DNA of 64,000 nt from TMP-24 sp046348855 (lineage in GTDB: Bacteria > Pseudomonadota > Alphaproteobacteria > Rhodobacterales > Rhodobacteraceae): positions 1-64,000 of the forward strand of contig JAXMDK010000009.1 in the NCBI GenBank assembly GCA_046348855.1, read 5' to 3'. The translations under genes and the position numbers were made by a program. Every line of letters starts with the position of its first letter. Positions within the stretch are counted from its first letter, which is position 1. The notes beneath the pieces are model-generated. The model made no database searches. It was given only the letters and a program-made list of their open reading frames with translations, and had not been told where the DNA came from. This document shows, in pieces, positions 25,107 to 34,266 of this stretch.

Positions 25107-25400
25107 TCATGTCGCCAAAAGAACAACCGTGACCACGATCAAGGCCAGCGCCGCAAACGCCAGTAGGAGCGCGCCGATGCCAAGATCGGGCATGAACTCG
25201 TCCATCTGGGTCTGGGACAGGCCGCCTGTCGAAACTGAATAGGCGGTCGCATCCAGCTTTTCCTTCAGATTGGCAAATGCCAGCGGCATCAGGCGGGCGC
25301 CGCAGTAGCCGGTGAACGGCGCTTGCCCTTCGGTGATTGCGGCCTTCGCGCGCGCAGCTTGTCCAGGCTGTGCATCATCCTTCGTGGACAAGATGGCCAT
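25107..25400 (-). CDS. Small membrane protein after ABC ATPase
   Basis: The frame encodes roughly 90 residues ending in one strong membrane helix (IGALLLAFAALALIVVTVVLL). A soluble part precedes it (GYCGARLMPLAFANLKEKLDATAYSV). The start is uncertain. ATG 25400 has GAGGAGG too close, TTG 25391 has it at good spacing, and a different frame opens with ATGATG right at the ATPase stop (MHSLDKLRAR), so a frameshift near 25350 is possible. It is the last gene of the polyamine-type transporter operon. Function unknown. Confidence 0.45.
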   Translation of the reverse strand: MAILSTKDDAQPGQAARAKAAITEGQAPFTGYCGARLMPLAFANLKEKLDATAYSVSTGGLSQTQMDEFMPDLGIGALLLAFAALALIVVTVVLLAT

Positions 25401-26472
25401 CCTCCTCGGCCCAGTAGGCGTGGAACCTCTGCCCGCTGTGCAGTGGCAGGCCGCCAAGCTCGTCGTGTCCTTTCTGGACCCGGATTTCCTTGCCGTCGTC
25501 TGTCTCGAGATAGATGGTCGCGGTCGCTCCCACGAATTGCTCGCCGATCATGCGGGCTTGAACAACGTTGTATGTGCCCTTGGGCGCTTCAACGGACAGG
25601 CCCATCTTGGTGTCGAGAACGGTCAGTGTTACCGGCTGGCCGACTGCGGGCGTCACGGACTGCCCCGGGGTTGCCAACCGCAGAGTGCCGGAAGCCGTCT
25701 CCAGCGCGATCGCGCCTTTTTCCGAACGGATCACCTTGCCCGGGAAGATATTCGACGAGCCGAGAAAGTCCGCCACGAACCGCGTGCGCGGCGACCGGTA
25801 GATTTCCTGCGGGGTGCCGATCTGCTCGATCTTGCCGCGGCTCATGATCACCACCCGGTCGGCCATCGAGAAGGCCTCGGACTGGCTGTGGGTGACGTAG
25901 ACGAAGGTGATCCCGGTCTCGCGCTGGAGGTTCTTCAGGACCGACTGCATCCGCACCTTCAGCGCGGCATCGAGCGCCGACAGGGGCTCGTCCAGCAGGA
26001 GGATCTCCGGCTCGACCACCAGCGAACGGGCCAGGGCGACACGCTGGCGCTGGCCGCCCGACAGTTGCGAGATGTTGCGCCCGGCAAATTCGCTGATCTG
26101 CATCCTGTCGAGCCATTGCTCGGCGCGGCGGCGGCGTTCCGCCTTGCCGATCCCCCGCATTTTCAAGGCGAACTCGACGTTTTCGATGACGTTGAGGAAC
26201 GGGAACAGCGCGAGGCTTTGCCAGACCATCGGCGTATCACGGCTCCAGGTCGGCAGATGGTTGATCGGCTGGCCGGACAGGCGGATCACCCCGGCCGTCG
26301 GCGCCTCGAGCCCGGCGAGCATCCGAAGCGTCGTGGTCTTGCCGCATCCCGACGAGCCCATGATGGCAAGGAACTCGCCCTTGCGGATGTCGAAGTCCAT
26401 CTTCTGGACCGCGACGAAGGCGCCGAAGCGTTTTTCGACGCCCTCGAATGCCACCAGCGTATCGCGTTGCAT
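25375..26472 (-). CDS. ABC importer ATPase (polyamine/opine type, PotA-like)
   Basis: A 365-residue ATPase that powers the importer encoded upstream. Walker A is GSSGCGKTT, the Q-loop region is WQSLALFPFLNV, the signature is LSGGQRQRVALARS, Walker B is EILLLDEPLSALD and the switch His is in VYVTHSQSEA. The C-terminal 120 residues form the TOBE regulatory domain of the PotA/FbpC/CysA class. It starts ten bases after the second permease stop. Substrate is inferred from the neighbouring creatinine and guanidine genes. Confidence 0.9.
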   Translation of the reverse strand: MQRDTLVAFEGVEKRFGAFVAVQKMDFDIRKGEFLAIMGSSGCGKTTTLRMLAGLEAPTAGVIRLSGQPINHLPTWSRDTPMVWQSLALFPFLNVIENVEFALKMRGIGKAERRRRAEQWLDRMQISEFAGRNISQLSGGQRQRVALARSLVVEPEILLLDEPLSALDAALKVRMQSVLKNLQRETGITFVYVTHSQSEAFSMADRVVIMSRGKIEQIGTPQEIYRSPRTRFVADFLGSSNIFPGKVIRSEKGAIALETASGTLRLATPGQSVTPAVGQPVTLTVLDTKMGLSVEAPKGTYNVVQARMIGEQFVGATATIYLETDDGKEIRVQKGHDELGGLPLHSGQRFHAYWAEEDGHLVHEG

Positions 26473-26481
26473 GTGCTGCTC

Positions 26482-27315
26482 CTATTCGTCCGCCGAGGGG
26501 CGGGCTTTCGGCCCGCGTCCGGTCAGCAGAAGCTGCGCCAGGATCACGAGCGTCATGGATGTGACGAAAACGAAGGTGCCGATGGCGTTGATCCGCGGGC
26601 TGACCTGCCCTTGCAGGAAGCCCAGCACCTTGACGGGAAGGGTCTCATTCAGGCCCGAGACGAACCAGGCAATGGCGAACTCGTCAAAGGAAACCGCCAT
26701 CGTGATGAACAGCGCGCCAAGGATCGCCGGCATGGCGAAAGGCACGATCACATGGCGCATCGCCGCCCATTCCGACGCGCCGAGATTCCAAGCTGCGGCT
26801 TCGAGGTCGGGGTCCATCTGCGACAGGCGCAGCCGGACGATGGCCATCGCAAACGGGGCGCAGATCACTACATGGGCGATGATGACCGACAGCGCATTGC
26901 CGGAAAGGCCGATCCGCGACAGGTAGGCCAGCATCGCCAGGCCGAGGATGACGACCGGGATCGTCGGCGGCAGAAGCGCGAGGGCCAGGTAGACCTGCTT
27001 GCCGAAGAAGTTGTAGCGGTAGTCGGTATAGGCCGCGCCGAAGCCGAACGCCGTGGCCAGCACGCCGACGATGACGCCGACGAACAGCGTGTTGCGCAGC
27101 CCCTCCCAGACCAGCGGGTCGGTGGCCACCGCGCGATACCAGTCCAGCGAGAAATGCCCGAGCGGGATCGAGGGGAAACGGTCCGAGTTGAAGGAAAAGA
27201 CGAAGCTGGCCGCGATCGGGGCGAAGACGAAGGCATAGCCGAGGATGACATAGACCTTCAGCCCCCAGTCGACGGCGGCATTGCGGTTGATGTCCTGCGA
27301 GGTGTTGCCGCTCAT
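26482..27315 (-). CDS. ABC importer permease 2 (PotC-like)
   Basis: A 277-residue inner-membrane permease with six predicted helices. The EAA loop that contacts the ATPase is EAAAWNLGASEWAAMRHVIVP. ATG 27315 (MSGNTSQDINRN) overlaps the first permease stop by four bases, so both are translationally coupled. It belongs with the binding protein, permease 1 and ATPase on either side. Confidence 0.9.
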   Translation of the reverse strand: MSGNTSQDINRNAAVDWGLKVYVILGYAFVFAPIAASFVFSFNSDRFPSIPLGHFSLDWYRAVATDPLVWEGLRNTLFVGVIVGVLATAFGFGAAYTDYRYNFFGKQVYLALALLPPTIPVVILGLAMLAYLSRIGLSGNALSVIIAHVVICAPFAMAIVRLRLSQMDPDLEAAAWNLGASEWAAMRHVIVPFAMPAILGALFITMAVSFDEFAIAWFVSGLNETLPVKVLGFLQGQVSPRINAIGTFVFVTSMTLVILAQLLLTGRGPKARPSADE

Positions 27316-28157
27316 TTGCTGCGTCCCTTGTAGGCGAAGCGGACGGCAAGGAAGGCCACGACCAGAAGCGTGCCGATCATCGTCAGGGCGATGACCGCCG
27401 CGCGCGGCCATTGCTGCCCGGACTTCGTGGTGTCGGTGATGAGGATCGACAAGGTCGTCGCCTTGCCGCCGCCGAGATAGATCGGGCTGACAAAATCGCC
27501 GAAGCTGAGGATGAAGGCGAAAAGCGCCGCGATCACCAACCCGACCCGCGCCGAGGGCACGATGACCGCAAAGACGGTGCGCACCCGGCCGCAACGCAGG
27601 TTGTGCGCGGCCTCGACCAGGGTACGGTCGATGAAGACCAGGCTGAACAACTGCAACAGCACGACCAGCGGGAAATTCAGCGTGAGGTAGCCGACCATCG
27701 TCGCGCCGACCGTGTTCAGCAGCGGGTAGGGCCCAAGCCCGACCTTGCCGAGAAGGACGTTGACGATCCCGGCGTCCGACAGGAAGATCTGCCAGGAATA
27801 GACCCGCACCAGGTAGCTGGTGAAGAACGGGATCACCATCAGGAACACAGCCCAGCGGCGTGCGCCTTCCGACAGCTTGAAGGCGATCGCGTAGGAGCAG
27901 GGAAAGGCCAGCAGGCTGGTCAGGACCGACGCCGCCAAGGCCAGCGCGAAGGTGGTGCCATAGGCCTGCCAGAACACCGCCCGGCCATACATCGTCACCC
28001 AGTTCACGCTGTCGAAATCCGGGTGCATGGCGAAGTTCTTCACCGTCCAGAAGCTCAGCGCGACCAGAAACACCAGCGGAAAGACAAAGAACATGAGCTG
28101 CCAGACCAGAAGCGGCAACGAGAAGGTCAGACCATAGAGGGACAGGGAGCGGCGCAT
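27312..28157 (-). CDS. ABC importer permease 1 (PotB-like)
   Basis: A 281-residue permease with six helices and the EAA-type loop VEAAHNLRCGRVRTVFAVIVP. The start is ATG 28157 (MRRSLSLYGLTF); a TTG 12 bases upstream is also in frame. It follows the binding-protein gene after a hairpin-containing gap of 82 bases. It pairs with permease 2. Confidence 0.9.
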   Translation of the reverse strand: MRRSLSLYGLTFSLPLLVWQLMFFVFPLVFLVALSFWTVKNFAMHPDFDSVNWVTMYGRAVFWQAYGTTFALALAASVLTSLLAFPCSYAIAFKLSEGARRWAVFLMVIPFFTSYLVRVYSWQIFLSDAGIVNVLLGKVGLGPYPLLNTVGATMVGYLTLNFPLVVLLQLFSLVFIDRTLVEAAHNLRCGRVRTVFAVIVPSARVGLVIAALFAFILSFGDFVSPIYLGGGKATTLSILITDTTKSGQQWPRAAVIALTMIGTLLVVAFLAVRFAYKGRSK

Positions 28158-28194
28158 GGGTGAAGGCAATCCGGTCTAGCGGCGGCGTGGGTAT

Positions 28195-28230
28195 CAAAAG
28201 GAGGCGGCCGGGGGAGCGCCGGCCAGCCTC
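28195..28230 (-). terminator. Hairpin between binding protein and permease
   Basis: On the minus strand, arms 28219-28230 and 28201-28211 pair (GAGGCTGGCCGG against CCGGCCGCCTC, one bulge), followed by CTTTTG. It lies just after the binding-protein stop. It is likely an attenuator or 3' stabiliser giving more binding protein than permease. Confidence 0.5.
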
Positions 28231-28239
28231 TGGACGCGG

Positions 28240-29364
28240 TCAGGCGCCCTTGTATTCCGACCAGAAATCGTTCCAGACGTCGAGCGTCTGCTGGACCGGC
28301 CATTCGCGGAACTTGATGCGCCCGGAGCGGATCATGTCGATGGCGTTGCCGGGATCCTTGGTCATGCCCTGGCGCTTGGCCTCGGCCGGATCGACCTGGT
28401 TCAGCAGATCCCAGCCCTTCTGGTTGGGGATCAGCGCCGGATAGGCGGCCATTTCGGCCGATTTCACCTGGCCCTTGGCCGAGGTGATGTACTGGATCCA
28501 CTTCTTGGCCAGATCGGCCTTCTGCGATCCCTTGCCGATGCAGAAGCATTCCGACCACTGAAGCCCGCCTTCCTGCGGGATGTGGCTGGCGACCTTGGCG
28601 CCGTTCTTCTGCAGCACGCCGGTGATCCAGTCGCCGATCCCGGCCATCGCCAGCATCTGGCCGTTCTTCAGCGAGGCGAATGTGCCGCCATAGTCGAAGA
28701 AGCCGCCGACGTTCGGGCGCAGGCTCATCGTCTTGTCCTTGACCGCCTTCCAGGCGGCCTCGTCGATGTCGTAGGGTTTGGCGTTGCCCGTCAGCAGGCT
28801 CATCTGCCCGAGGTTCGGCAGGTGCCAGTCGTAGTGCCCGACCTTGCCCTTCAGCTTTTCGTCCCAGTAGACATTGTAGCTGTCAACGTCCTTGTCGCTC
28901 AGCGCGTCGGTGTTGTAGGCCACGCCCAGGAACCCGAACCGGGTCACGACCGAAAACAGCTTGTCGCCCTTCCAGTTGCCGGGGAATTTCTGGAATTCGG
29001 GGAAATAATCGTCGAAGGAATAGTCCTTCGGGTCCAGTTCCTCGACATAGCCGGCGTCATTCAGGCCCTGGACATATTCGGCGTCCGACAGGATCACATC
29101 GAAGGTGCCCGGCGGCGACTGGGAGATCAGGCCCATCATGTTGTCGCCGCCGCTGTAGTATTTCGGCACGAACTTCACGTTGTTCTCGGCCTCGAACTCG
29201 GACACGACATCGGGCTCGGCATGGCCGTACCAGGCCAGCATGGTCAGTTCCGTCGGCGCGGCGAATGCGCGCCGCGACAGCATGGGTGTGGCCAGCACAG
29301 CCGCACCGGTGGCAAGGACTGCGCGCCGCGTCAATCCTTTGGTCGTATCCTGAACAGATGACAT
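28240..29364 (-). CDS. ABC importer solute-binding protein (PotD-like)
   Basis: A 374-residue periplasmic receptor of the spermidine/putrescine-binding class. A Tat-type leader (LTRRAVLATGAAVLA) precedes the mature part, which begins PTELTMLAWYGHAEPDVV. Blocks such as FDVILSDAEYVQGL, FGFLGVAYNTDAL and GDWITGVLQ fit the two-lobed fold. ATG 29364 (MSSVQD) is preceded by GGGGAGAA. The ligand is unknown; creatinine, creatine or a guanidino compound fits the context. A conserved sequence lies 70-98 bases upstream. Confidence 0.85.
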   Translation of the reverse strand: MSSVQDTTKGLTRRAVLATGAAVLATPMLSRRAFAAPTELTMLAWYGHAEPDVVSEFEAENNVKFVPKYYSGGDNMMGLISQSPPGTFDVILSDAEYVQGLNDAGYVEELDPKDYSFDDYFPEFQKFPGNWKGDKLFSVVTRFGFLGVAYNTDALSDKDVDSYNVYWDEKLKGKVGHYDWHLPNLGQMSLLTGNAKPYDIDEAAWKAVKDKTMSLRPNVGGFFDYGGTFASLKNGQMLAMAGIGDWITGVLQKNGAKVASHIPQEGGLQWSECFCIGKGSQKADLAKKWIQYITSAKGQVKSAEMAAYPALIPNQKGWDLLNQVDPAEAKRQGMTKDPGNAIDMIRSGRIKFREWPVQQTLDVWNDFWSEYKGA

Positions 29365-29433
29365 TTCTTCTCCCCGCACGAATGGCGAACCCTCGCCCTC
29401 ACCAACACGCTAAGAGAACGGCTCCCTTCCACA

Positions 29434-29462
29434 AAATCGGTTATTGAAATCGGTCAATTTGC
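29434..29462 (-). promoter_or_regulatory. Candidate operator upstream of PotD-like gene
   Basis: A 29-base element beginning GCAAATTG and containing two direct copies of ACCGATTT 13 bases apart. It matches the creatinase upstream element (32655-32683) at 21 of 29 positions without gaps and sits 70-98 bases before the start codon. That is the usual distance for a LysR-type activator site. The LysR gene at 29488 is adjacent. Confidence 0.5.
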
Positions 29463-29487
29463 GCCCCTTATAGCGAAGGCCGACCGA

Positions 29488-30381
29488 TCAGACATGCCAG
29501 TGTTTCGCCCCCAGTCCGACACTGTCGAGACTGGCCACGAGTTCGCTGACAAGCTGCAATCCCGCCACTGAAAGCCGCGGGTGCTTGTAGAAAAGCCCCA
29601 CTCGTAGCGGTTCGAGCGACGGGAATCCCTCGGCTTCCTCCAGAACGCGCATGCCGGGAAGCATGGTTGCCTTCGTCAGGGCCGTGACGCAAAGCCCGTT
29701 GAGCACGGCATTCTGCAGGCCCGAAATGCCCGGGCCGGTGTAGACGATCCGCCATCGCTTCTCGACAGCATCCAGTGCCTGAATCATCCGCGCCCTGTAG
29801 TCGCAGCCTTCAGGATGCGCCCCCAGCGGTATTGGCTGATGGGCTGGCGCACGGAAGGACTCGGCAGCCGCCCAGATCGGCTGTTCCACCCATGCCCGGG
29901 AAAGGTACGGCATTCGCGCCGTAGGCATCATCGCGACAATGATGTCCAGATCGTCCGCCCGCAAATGCTGATGCAATTCGCGGCTCAGATCGCAATGGAT
30001 TTCCAGTTCGACTTCGCTGTGCTGCCGAATGAAGCCGGTGATCGCCCTTTGCAGAAACGCGACGGCGTAGTCGGTCGGAAGGCCGATTCGGAGAACGCCG
30101 GTCACGTCCGAGCGGTGAAAGTAGCCAATCGCCTCATCGTTTATGCGGATCATCTCGCGCGCGTAGCTCAGCAGCGACTCTCCCGCCGGTGTCGGTTGGA
30201 TCGTGCGGCCCTCCTGGTGGAGGAGCGGCGCGCGCACCAACTCCTCAAGCCGTCGGATCTGCAGCGATATCGCCGGCTGGCTGCGCCCGAGCAGCGCGCC
30301 GGCTTTGGAATGCCCACCGAGTTCCACGACCGCGATGAAGGTCCTGAGCAGGTCTGTCGGCAGGTTGGTGATAACGCCCAT
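29488..30381 (-). CDS. LysR-family transcriptional regulator
   Basis: A 297-residue regulator. The winged helix covers residues 1-65 (LLRTFIAVVELGGHSKAGALL, then QPAISLQIRRLEEL). The C-terminal inducer domain has LRIGLPTDYAVAFLQRA and later GLCVTALTKATML. ATG 30381 (MGVITNLP) is chosen as the family's usual start. It is divergent from creatininase and upstream of the PotD-like operon, so it is a strong candidate for controlling both. Confidence 0.9.
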   Translation of the reverse strand: MGVITNLPTDLLRTFIAVVELGGHSKAGALLGRSQPAISLQIRRLEELVRAPLLHQEGRTIQPTPAGESLLSYAREMIRINDEAIGYFHRSDVTGVLRIGLPTDYAVAFLQRAITGFIRQHSEVELEIHCDLSRELHQHLRADDLDIIVAMMPTARMPYLSRAWVEQPIWAAAESFRAPAHQPIPLGAHPEGCDYRARMIQALDAVEKRWRIVYTGPGISGLQNAVLNGLCVTALTKATMLPGMRVLEEAEGFPSLEPLRVGLFYKHPRLSVAGLQLVSELVASLDSVGLGAKHWHV

Positions 30382-30477
30382 GGATTTGCATCCGAAATCG
30401 AACGATTGGGACAATCTATTTTTCTTATCCTCGTGGGGCAAGCTAGATTCTGGGTCAGACCCAACCTAGAGGGCACC

Positions 30478-31254
30478 ATGCAACACAGCAGCGCGTTCGC
30501 CTCCGAACTGACCTGGCCCGACTACCACGCAGCGGTCAAAGACGGCCAAGCGCCGATCCTCATTCCCATCGGATCGATGGAGCAACACGGCCATCATATG
30601 CCGCTGCACGTCGACGTGCTTCTGCCGACCGAGTTCGCCCGCCGGGTGGCGCTGGAGATCGGCGCCCTGGTCGCCCCGCCGTTCACCTACGGCTACAAGT
30701 CGCACCAGAAATCGGGTGGTGGAAACCATCTGCCCGGCACGACAAGCCTGGACGGGGCGACGCTGGTTTCCGCGCTGAAAGACGTGGTGAAGGGATTTTC
30801 ACGGCACGGCGCCCGCAAGATCTGTCTGGTGAACGGACATTTTGAAAACTCCTGGTTCATCGTCGAGGCCATCGACCTTGCCCTGCGCGAGCTGCACTGG
30901 GACGGGATCACCGACCTCAAGGTCGTCGTGCTCTCCTACTGGGATTTTGTGCACAAGGAGGCGATCGCACAGCTCTATCCGGGGGGCTTCCCGGGTTGGG
31001 ACGTCGAACATGGCGGTGTCTTGGAAACCTCGCTGATGCTCGCGCTGTATCCGCAGATGGTGCATCTTGACCGAGCCGTCGATCACCCGCCGGCGACCTT
31101 TCCGCCCTACGACGTCTATCCGGTCAAGCCGGAATGGACACCCGCCTCGGGCACCCTGTCGTCGCCAAGGGAGGCGTCGGTCGACAAGGGTCATATCCTC
31201 CTGGATGTCTGCACCAGAGGCATCGTTGAGGCCCTGAGGCGCGAGTTCGGCTGA
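30478..31254 (+). CDS. Creatininase family amidohydrolase
   Basis: A 258-residue cytoplasmic zinc/manganese hydrolase that opens creatinine to creatine (or cleaves a related cyclic amide). Metal ligands are visible in GSMEQHGHHMPLHVDVLLP (Glu, His, Asp) and in NGHFEN (His, Glu). SGGGNHLPGTTSLDGATL is another family block. True creatininase activity is made likely by the creatinase gene next door; mycofactocin- or pterin-type creatininase paralogues are the alternative. It starts at ATG 30478 and ends before a strong terminator. Confidence 0.8.
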   Translation: MQHSSAFASELTWPDYHAAVKDGQAPILIPIGSMEQHGHHMPLHVDVLLPTEFARRVALEIGALVAPPFTYGYKSHQKSGGGNHLPGTTSLDGATLVSALKDVVKGFSRHGARKICLVNGHFENSWFIVEAIDLALRELHWDGITDLKVVVLSYWDFVHKEAIAQLYPGGFPGWDVEHGGVLETSLMLALYPQMVHLDRAVDHPPATFPPYDVYPVKPEWTPASGTLSSPREASVDKGHILLDVCTRGIVEALRREFG

Positions 31255-31279
31255 ACCGTCGCGGATGCGGCACGATCCG

Positions 31280-31302
31280 GGGGGCCAGATGGCCCCCTTT
31301 TT
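31280..31302 (+). terminator. Terminator of creatininase
   Basis: GGGGGCCA-GA-TGGCCCCC forms an 8-bp stem followed by five T, 26 bases after the creatininase stop. Confidence 0.8.
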
Positions 31303-31329
31303 GCCGTGCAATTGAAATGTCGGGGCAAG

Positions 31330-31356
31330 AAAAAGGGGCCCGAACCACCGGACCCC
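31330..31356 (-). terminator. Terminator of creatinase
   Basis: On the minus strand GGGGTCCG-gtggtt-CGGGCCCC (one wobble) is followed by a T-rich tract. It faces the creatininase terminator, closing the two convergent genes. Confidence 0.65.
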
Positions 31357-31377
31357 CGTGAAAAGCTCCGGCGAGGA

Positions 31378-32589
31378 TCAGTTGCGGATGATGTTGTGCT
31401 CCGGGCCGAAGGGGAAGCCAGTGATGTTTTCGGCTCCCGTCTCGGTCACGATCAGAATGTCATGCTCGCGATAGCCGCCAGCGCCGGGCATTCCTTCGGG
31501 CAGCATGACCATCGGCTCCATCGACACGACCATGCCGGGCTTCAGTTCGGTCTCGATGTCCTCGCGCAATTCCACCCCCGCCTCGCGACCGTAGTAGTGG
31601 CTGAGCACGCCGAAAGAATGGCCATAGCCGAACGAGCGATATTTCAGCAAATCCCACTGGCTGTACATGGCGTTCAATTCCAGCGCGATCTCGTTGCACT
31701 TGGCGCCGGGCTTGATGAGATCGAGCCCGCGCCGGTGCACGGCCACGTTCTTCTCCCAGATGTCGAGGCTGGCATCATCGACGCTGTCGCAGAAGAGCGT
31801 GCGTTCAAGCGCAGTGTAATAGCCGAAGATCATCGGGAAGGTGTTCAGCGACAGGATCTCACCGGACTGGATCTTCTTGTTGGTCACCGGGTTGTGGGCG
31901 CCGTCGGTGTTGATCCCGGACTGGAACCAGGTCCAGGTGTCCATCAGCTCGACGAAGGGGAAGGATTTGGCGATCTCGCGGATCATCGCGTTGGTCGAGG
32001 CGATGGCGACCTCGTGCTCGGGCACGCCCGCCTTGACCGCACCGGCCACGGCCCAGCCGCCCACGTCGCAGATGCGCGCACCCTCGCGGATCAGCTTGTG
32101 CTCCTCGGCCGACTTGATCGAGCGCATCCACATCGAGGGCTGCGCGATATCGACGAATTCGACCCCCGGCAGCGCCGCCTCCAGTTGACGGCGATAGTCG
32201 AGCGAGACGTGGTCGAACTCGATCCCCAGCCGCTTGACGCCCGGGGTCAACTGCCGGACGGCACGATAGAAGTTGTCGCGCCGCCAGTCGGTGTAGGTGA
32301 TATTGCCACCGAAACTGCGCCGCCAGGGCTGGCCGCCGTCGATGCCGGCGGAAATCGTCGTGGCCGTGTTCTGAGTGATGACCATTCCGTACTTCCGGCC
32401 GAAGTAGCAATAGAGCCAGCCGGAATAGTAGTTGATGCAGTGATACGACGTGAAAAGCGCGGCATCGACGTTGTTGTCCGCCATCCAGCGGCGGACATCG
32501 TCCTGCCGGCGCTTCATCTCGGCATCGGAGAACGGCGAATAATCCTTTTCGCCGTTGTGCCATTCCATCACGTGGAGCATTTCGGACAT
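31378..32589 (-). CDS. Creatinase (creatine amidinohydrolase)
   Basis: A 403-residue enzyme hydrolysing creatine to sarcosine and urea. It keeps the full length of Pseudomonas creatinase and its blocks: FTSYHCINYYSGWLYC, ISAGIDGGQPWRR, VELMDTWTWFQSGIN, TDGAHNP (His equivalent to catalytic His232), GYGHSFGVLSHYYGREAG and MLPEGMPGAGGYREHDIL. The fold is the pita-bread of M24 peptidases, but creatinase needs no metal. ATG 32589 gives the normal length and has AAAGG 7 bases upstream. It is alone on its transcript, convergent with creatininase. Confidence 0.93.
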   Translation of the reverse strand: MSEMLHVMEWHNGEKDYSPFSDAEMKRRQDDVRRWMADNNVDAALFTSYHCINYYSGWLYCYFGRKYGMVITQNTATTISAGIDGGQPWRRSFGGNITYTDWRRDNFYRAVRQLTPGVKRLGIEFDHVSLDYRRQLEAALPGVEFVDIAQPSMWMRSIKSAEEHKLIREGARICDVGGWAVAGAVKAGVPEHEVAIASTNAMIREIAKSFPFVELMDTWTWFQSGINTDGAHNPVTNKKIQSGEILSLNTFPMIFGYYTALERTLFCDSVDDASLDIWEKNVAVHRRGLDLIKPGAKCNEIALELNAMYSQWDLLKYRSFGYGHSFGVLSHYYGREAGVELREDIETELKPGMVVSMEPMVMLPEGMPGAGGYREHDILIVTETGAENITGFPFGPEHNIIRN

Positions 32590-32654
32590 CTGATGGCCTT
32601 TCATGTGATCGCATCCGCTGCAAGTCAGCTTATCCGCGACCGGCCGGGGCACAG

Positions 32655-32683
32655 AAATTTGTAATGGAAATATCGCAATTTGC
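32655..32683 (-). promoter_or_regulatory. Candidate operator upstream of creatinase
   Basis: A 29-base element starting GCAAATTG (minus strand), 66-94 bases before the creatinase start, with 21 of 29 bases identical to the element before the PotD-like gene. The rest of 32590-32918 shows no complete gene, only a short coding-like stretch near 32790. Confidence 0.5.
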
Positions 32684-32918
32684 GGTTCTGACACCATGAC
32701 TGCGCGCGGCACGCTCGGCTCGGGCCGAAATCCTCCGGTGCCGGGTTACGGTCCTGTCGTCGTATCCATAAGCCCGGCGGCGGCCCATTCGGGAAGGATC
32801 GCTTCCATCTCGCGGTGGCTCAGCCCGTCGATGCACGGTCACATGTTCATCGTCGTCGGGGCCACTCATCCGCCGGGGGTGTGGCCCGGGGGTCAGGGGC
32901 TGGCCTCGCCGGATCGGC

Positions 32919-34266
32919 TCAAAGAATCTTGCCGGGATTGAGTATGCCCCGTGGATCCAGCGCTGACTTGATGGCGCGCATCGCGGCGATCTCGGCGGGG
33001 CTGCGCGAATGGCCGAGCCAGTCGCGCTTGAGCGTGCCGATGCCGTGTTCGGCCGATACCGACCCGCCAAGGTCGCGCACCAGCCCATAGGCGATTTCAT
33101 CGACCGCATGGCCGGTGTCCTCGGCCCCACCGGGCAGGGAGACCGCGACATGCAGGTTGCTGTCGCCGACATGGCCGAAGAATGACACATGGGCGCCGGG
33201 GAACCGTGCCAGCACCGCTTCGCGGCAGGCCCGCGCGAAGTCATCGAGCCGCCCGACGGGCATCGAGACGTCAAGGTTGATCAGGCCCGGCAGGTGGCCA
33301 TCCATCGCGTGGCCCTCGCGCACCGTCCAGAAATCCTGCGCCTCGGCCTCGGTCTGGGCGACCAGCGCGTCGGCGATCAGCCCCGCCTCGTAAGCGCGCT
33401 CGAGGAACGTTTCCAGCGCCGAGGTGTCGGCCTGTGCCTCGATGATCACCGCAATGGCCGGCGCCTCGGCAAAGAGCCGCAACCCGGCGAGCGACTGGTT
33501 CAGCGCGAAATAGTCGCGCCACATCGCCTCGTAGGCGGAAAGCCCCGGCAGGTCGGTGCGCGCCAGCGCCAGAAGCGCCAGCACATCGCCACAGGTTTCC
33601 AGCGCGCAGAGCGCGGTGGCGCGGGCGCGCGGCAGCGGGCGCAGCCGGAATACGGCGCGGGTGATGACGCCCAGGGTCCCCTCCGATCCGGCGAAAAGGT
33701 GGCGCAGGTCGTAGCCGGTGTTGTTCTTCACCATCTTGCCAAGGTTCGTCAGCACGGTGCCGTCGGCCAGAACCGCCTCGATCCCCAGCAGCTTTGCGCG
33801 CGTCATGCCGTCGCGGATCACGCGCAGCCCGCCGGCATTGGTGGCGATGTTGCCGCCCACCGTGCAGCTTCCCCGTGCGCCAAGGTCCACGGGGAACAGG
33901 AACCCCGCTTCCGCCGCCGCCTCTTGCGCCGTCTGAAGCACCGTGCCGGCCTTCAGCGTCATGGTGGCGGAATCGCGGTCGATCTCCTCGATCCCGGTCA
34001 GTCGCTGGGCAAGCGCAGTAATGGCAACGCGGTTGGCCCCGCCTGCAGGCCCGGTCACCACCCTGCGGCACCACCGGCTGCCCCGCCGCATGGCAGAGCG
34101 CCAGGGCGCGCGACACCTCGTCGACCGAAGCCGGGCGCAAGAGCGCCAGAGGCAGGTTGCGCCCGCTGCGGCTTGCGTCGCTACGCGCGGCCTCGGCCAC
34201 GCGGTCGCCGCTCAGGCAGCCCTGCGGGCCGAGAAGCGCCGCGAGATCGTCGAGAAGCGCCATCAT
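32919..34266 (-). pseudogene. FAD-linked oxidase, GlcD/D-lactate dehydrogenase type (frameshifted)
   Basis: A vanillyl-alcohol-oxidase-fold flavoprotein oxidising a 2-hydroxy or N-methyl acid. The N-terminus is read in one frame (LLDDLAALLGPQGC to GQPVVPQGG) and the rest in another (VTGPAGGANRVA to LDPRGILNPGKIL). One base is missing near 34060, inside the FAD-binding PQGG-x-TGxAGG loop. Downstream motifs are normal: CTVGGNIATNAGG, LFAGSEGTLGVI, FFGHVGDSNLHV and SAEHGIGTLKRDWL. The start overlaps the dehydrogenase stop (ATGATG). Without the lost base it would be about 448 residues. Confidence 0.85.
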